Of a DNA stretch of 64,000 nt, positions 61,873 through 64,000 are shown piece after piece. Origin of the DNA: Nocardioides sp. 1609 (GTDB lineage Bacteria; Actinomycetota; Actinomycetes; Propionibacteriales; Nocardioidaceae); the NCBI RefSeq assembly GCF_004522105.1, contig NZ_SPUJ01000005.1:310001-374000 (forward strand), written 5' to 3'. A program made the position numbers and the translations under genes. The notes beneath the pieces are model-generated. The model did not search any database. It was not told where the DNA came from and saw only the letters and a list, made by a program, of their open reading frames with translations. Every line of letters starts with the position of its first letter. Position 1 is the first letter of the stretch.

Positions 61873-63084
61873 GTGTCCCGTCGTCCGCCGTCGCAGCTCG
61901 AGGCGACGCAGCAGGCGCTCGACCAGCTGATGCTCGACTTCCAGCACCTCGACAGCTCGCAGCGCACGCTGCGCGGCATGGTGGAGAGCTTCCAGGCCTA
62001 CCTGCCGCAGCGGGCGGCGGCGTCCGGTCTGGTGCCCCGGTTCCGGGTGCTCGACGCCGAGGCGGAGAAGCTGATCCTGGAGTACCTCGACGTCCTCGAC
62101 CAGCACCCGTTCGACGAGACGTCGGACGCCGGCAAGCTCGGCGCGGCCCACCGCGCGTACGCCGCCACCGGGCCGAAGATCGCCAAGCACGCCGACGCGA
62201 TGGACCAGGTCGTCAGCGACTACGACGCCGAGCTCACCCGGATCGGGCAGCAGGTCCAGCGGGGGCGCGCGCTCAAGGAGAGCGCCGCCGCGCTGGCCGG
62301 CCGGGTCGCCGCGGCCGCGACCAGGCTGCGGGACGGCGGCCTCGAGGTCCCCGAGCTCAACGGCCTGCTGGCGCGCACCCGCGCCGCGGCCGTGGCCGCC
62401 AACGAGTGGCAGCCGGCGTCCGGGTTCCCCGTGCTGGAGCAGGCCGGTGCCGAGCTCGAGGCGCTGGCCCGCGAGGCCGAGAAGCTCGCCGAGGAGTACC
62501 CGCAGCGCGTCGCCAAGGCCCGCACCCGGCGTTCGTCGCTGAGCACGCGGGTGCAGGCCGTCGAGTCACGGCGCGACCGGATCCCCGACACCCTGGCGGT
62601 GCTGCGGCGCGAGTTCAGCCTCGGCAACTGGCGCGACCTCGACGACGCCGCCGGCCGGGTCGACGCCGCGCTGGAGGAGGCGCGCACCAAGCTGCACGAC
62701 TTCGACCGGCTCGTCGACGCCGGCGCCGACTGGGCGCTGCCGCTGCGGCTGCTCGACGAGGTGCGCCTCGCCCTCGACACCGCGGGCGGGCTGGTCGACG
62801 CGCCGATGACCCGCCTGACGGCGTTGCGCGAGGTCAAGGCCGACCCCGAGGCGCTGCTGCGACGCGTGCGGTTCCGGCTGCGCGACGCCCAGCTGCTCGT
62901 GACCCACCAGCCCCGGACCGGCGGCGAGGCCGTCGCCCGCGACCTCGACGCCCTGGCCCGGCGCCTCGACGGCCTCCGCTCGTCCCTGGAGGGCGTGCAC
63001 CCCGACTACTGGGCGCTGCTCGGAGAGGCCGATCGGATCGAGGACGCCGTCAAGCAGCAGGTCGAGCGCTTCCGCGGGCTGTAG
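61873..63084 (+). CDS. Coiled-coil protein of unknown function in the Ter cluster
   Basis: 403 aa, almost wholly helical with heptad patterns (about 5-70, 120-180, 195-240, 250-300 and 330-400). It has no signal peptide, membrane segment or catalytic motif that I can see. It lies convergent to a TerD gene and is the type of helical protein that may act as scaffold in Ter assemblies (inference). GTG start with TACGAT six bases upstream (leaderless). Confidence 0.7.
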   Translation: MSRRPPSQLEATQQALDQLMLDFQHLDSSQRTLRGMVESFQAYLPQRAAASGLVPRFRVLDAEAEKLILEYLDVLDQHPFDETSDAGKLGAAHRAYAATGPKIAKHADAMDQVVSDYDAELTRIGQQVQRGRALKESAAALAGRVAAAATRLRDGGLEVPELNGLLARTRAAAVAANEWQPASGFPVLEQAGAELEALAREAEKLAEEYPQRVAKARTRRSSLSTRVQAVESRRDRIPDTLAVLRREFSLGNWRDLDDAAGRVDAALEEARTKLHDFDRLVDAGADWALPLRLLDEVRLALDTAGGLVDAPMTRLTALREVKADPEALLRRVRFRLRDAQLLVTHQPRTGGEAVARDLDALARRLDGLRSSLEGVHPDYWALLGEADRIEDAVKQQVERFRGL

Positions 63085-63172
63085 CGGTCGTCGTCCGCGT
63101 CGCGGCCCCGGCTCGCGGTGGCTGGCGGGTGCAGGCGTGTCTGAGGAGGCCCGAGCCCGGACTGGGCGGCCC

Positions 63173-63234
63173 AAATCTGAACTTGGGGGCCGGGATCCCG
63201 GCCCCCAAGTTCAGATTTCCCCGGTCGACCGGGG
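63173..63234. terminator. Perfect 46-bp palindrome plus 16-bp palindrome
   Basis: 63173-63218 is a perfect self-complementary 46-mer (arms of 23, no loop, centre GGGATCCC). Directly after it CCCCGGTCGACCGGGG (63219-63234) is another perfect palindrome. They lie between the convergent coiled-coil and TerD genes and probably end both transcripts. The rest of the 63085-63252 spacer shows nothing. Confidence 0.7.
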
Positions 63235-63252
63235 AAACCCCGGCCCCCCGTC

Positions 63253-63828
63253 CTAGAGCGTGACGCCGTAGTTGCTGATGATGCCCTGCAGGCCGGAGGC
63301 GTAGCCCTGGCCGATGGCGCGGAACTTCCACTCCTCGCCGCTGCGGTAGAGCTCGCCGAAGACCATGGCGGTCTCGGTGGAGGCGTCCTCGGACAGGTCG
63401 TAGCGGGCGAGCTCGGCGTCGTTGGAGGTGTCGATGACGCGGATGTAGGCGTTCTTGACCTGGCCGAAGCTCTGGCCGCGGGTGTCGGCGTCGTGGATGG
63501 TGACGTTGAAGACGACCTTGTCGGTCTGCGGGGTCAGCTGCGAGAGGTCGACCTCGATGCTCTCGTCGTCGCCGGAGGCGGCGCCGTCGCGGATGTCGCC
63601 CTTGTGGCGCACGGTGCCCTCGGGGGAGACGAGGTTGTTGTAGAAGATGAAGTGCTGGTCGCTGAGGACCTTGTCGCCCTCGCCGCAGACCAGGGCGGTG
63701 GCGTCGAGGTCGAAGTCGGCACCGTCGGTCGTCCGGGCGTCCCAGCCGAGGCCGACCCGGACGGACTGCAGCGACGGGGCCATCTTGGTCAGGCTGACGT
63801 TGCCACCCTTGGACAGCGAAACGGGCAT
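63253..63828 (-). CDS. TerD-family stress protein, copy 2
   Basis: 191 aa. TerD domain with [15 protein letters not shown], calcium loop DFDLDATALVCGE, HFIFYNNLVSPEG and [19 protein letters not shown]; very close to the copy at 59305, probably by duplication, and also like the general stress paralogues TerD/TerE. AAGGAG precedes the ATG. The bases 63829-64000 upstream hold its promoter region; no other gene is visible. Confidence 0.94.
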   Translation of the reverse strand: MPVSLSKGGNVSLTKMAPSLQSVRVGLGWDARTTDGADFDLDATALVCGEGDKVLSDQHFIFYNNLVSPEGTVRHKGDIRDGAASGDDESIEVDLSQLTPQTDKVVFNVTIHDADTRGQSFGQVKNAYIRVIDTSNDAELARYDLSEDASTETAMVFGELYRSGEEWKFRAIGQGYASGLQGIISNYGVTL

Positions 63829-64000
63829 GTTCTCTCCTTGGAAAGTGCGGGGACGGACGTCGGCAACTGTTCGCCGGCGGTTGCTGCGGAGGTTACTCGG
63901 CGATGGTGAGCGCGAAACCCCGCCGACCTATCCTTTCCCGGACCTCGGACGACGGCCCGCCACTCGTCCCCCCACGCACCACCGGATGAGAGCGGGACCG

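Overview
The window is 64 kb of very GC-rich DNA. It has dense, mostly overlapping genes, frequent GTG starts, many apparently leaderless genes (a TANNNT box 6-7 bases before the start codon) and actinobacterial gene orders. The dxr-rip1-ispG-GNAT-proS and rimP-nusA-ylxR-infB-rbfA-truB-ribF blocks, the GGTGGTCGAG...GTCGAGACC intergenic repeats and the overall protein flavour point to a Nocardioides-like member of the Propionibacteriales. This is an inference from the sequence, not a database result. No rRNA, tRNA, CRISPR array, transposase or prophage gene was seen.

Layout. 0-4.5 kb: the end of a glycosyltransferase gene, a LOG-family protein, a DUF2975/Xre regulator pair with a 27-bp operator-like palindrome, a RIO-type kinase, a double rhodanese protein and an Lrp/AsnC regulator. 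4.6-16.6 kb: a polyamine uptake and catabolism cluster (PotD-PotA-PotB-PotC ABC transporter, FAD amine oxidase, class III aminotransferase, YtcJ-like amidohydrolase, aldehyde dehydrogenase, saccharopine-dehydrogenase-like protein). Copies of a CAACG-N5-CGTTG motif lie in its promoter regions, so the neighbouring Lrp protein is the likely regulator. The cluster is interrupted at 10.2-10.7 kb by an array of intergenic repeats. 16.6-23 kb: a secreted M1 peptidase, an orphan histidine kinase with GAF-like sensing regions, a TetR regulator with a triple iterated operator facing a tiny membrane protein, and a DUF3311/sodium-solute symporter pair.

23-43.5 kb: a housekeeping block holding isoprenoid synthesis (dxr, ispG), the site-2 protease rip1, proS and the nusA-infB translation operon. 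Between proS and rimP lie a HAD hydrolase, a PTS-dependent dihydroxyacetone kinase operon (dhaKLM, with HPr fused to DhaM) and a ferritin-like/lipoprotein pair. 43.6-49.6 kb: a complete fructose phosphotransferase system (HPr, FruA, FruK and FruR on the minus strand, facing ptsI). Its EI and HPr probably also supply phosphate to the Dha kinase. 49.7-58.4 kb: two molybdopterin oxidoreductases, an AI-2E family permease, and a two-component system facing an MMPL exporter.

58.5-64 kb: a tellurium-resistance-type (Ter) stress cluster with a TerA-like protein, two TerD proteins, a DUF475/TerC-like membrane protein and a coiled-coil protein of unknown function. The coiled-coil gene shares a 20-bp divergent promoter with a secreted HNH nuclease-like lipoprotein. 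The cluster carries a 30-bp hexanucleotide microsatellite and a perfect 46-bp palindrome. The regulatory DNA (Lrp-type sites, triple TetR operator, dha sites, overlapping divergent promoter) and the Ter cluster are the parts most worth a second look.
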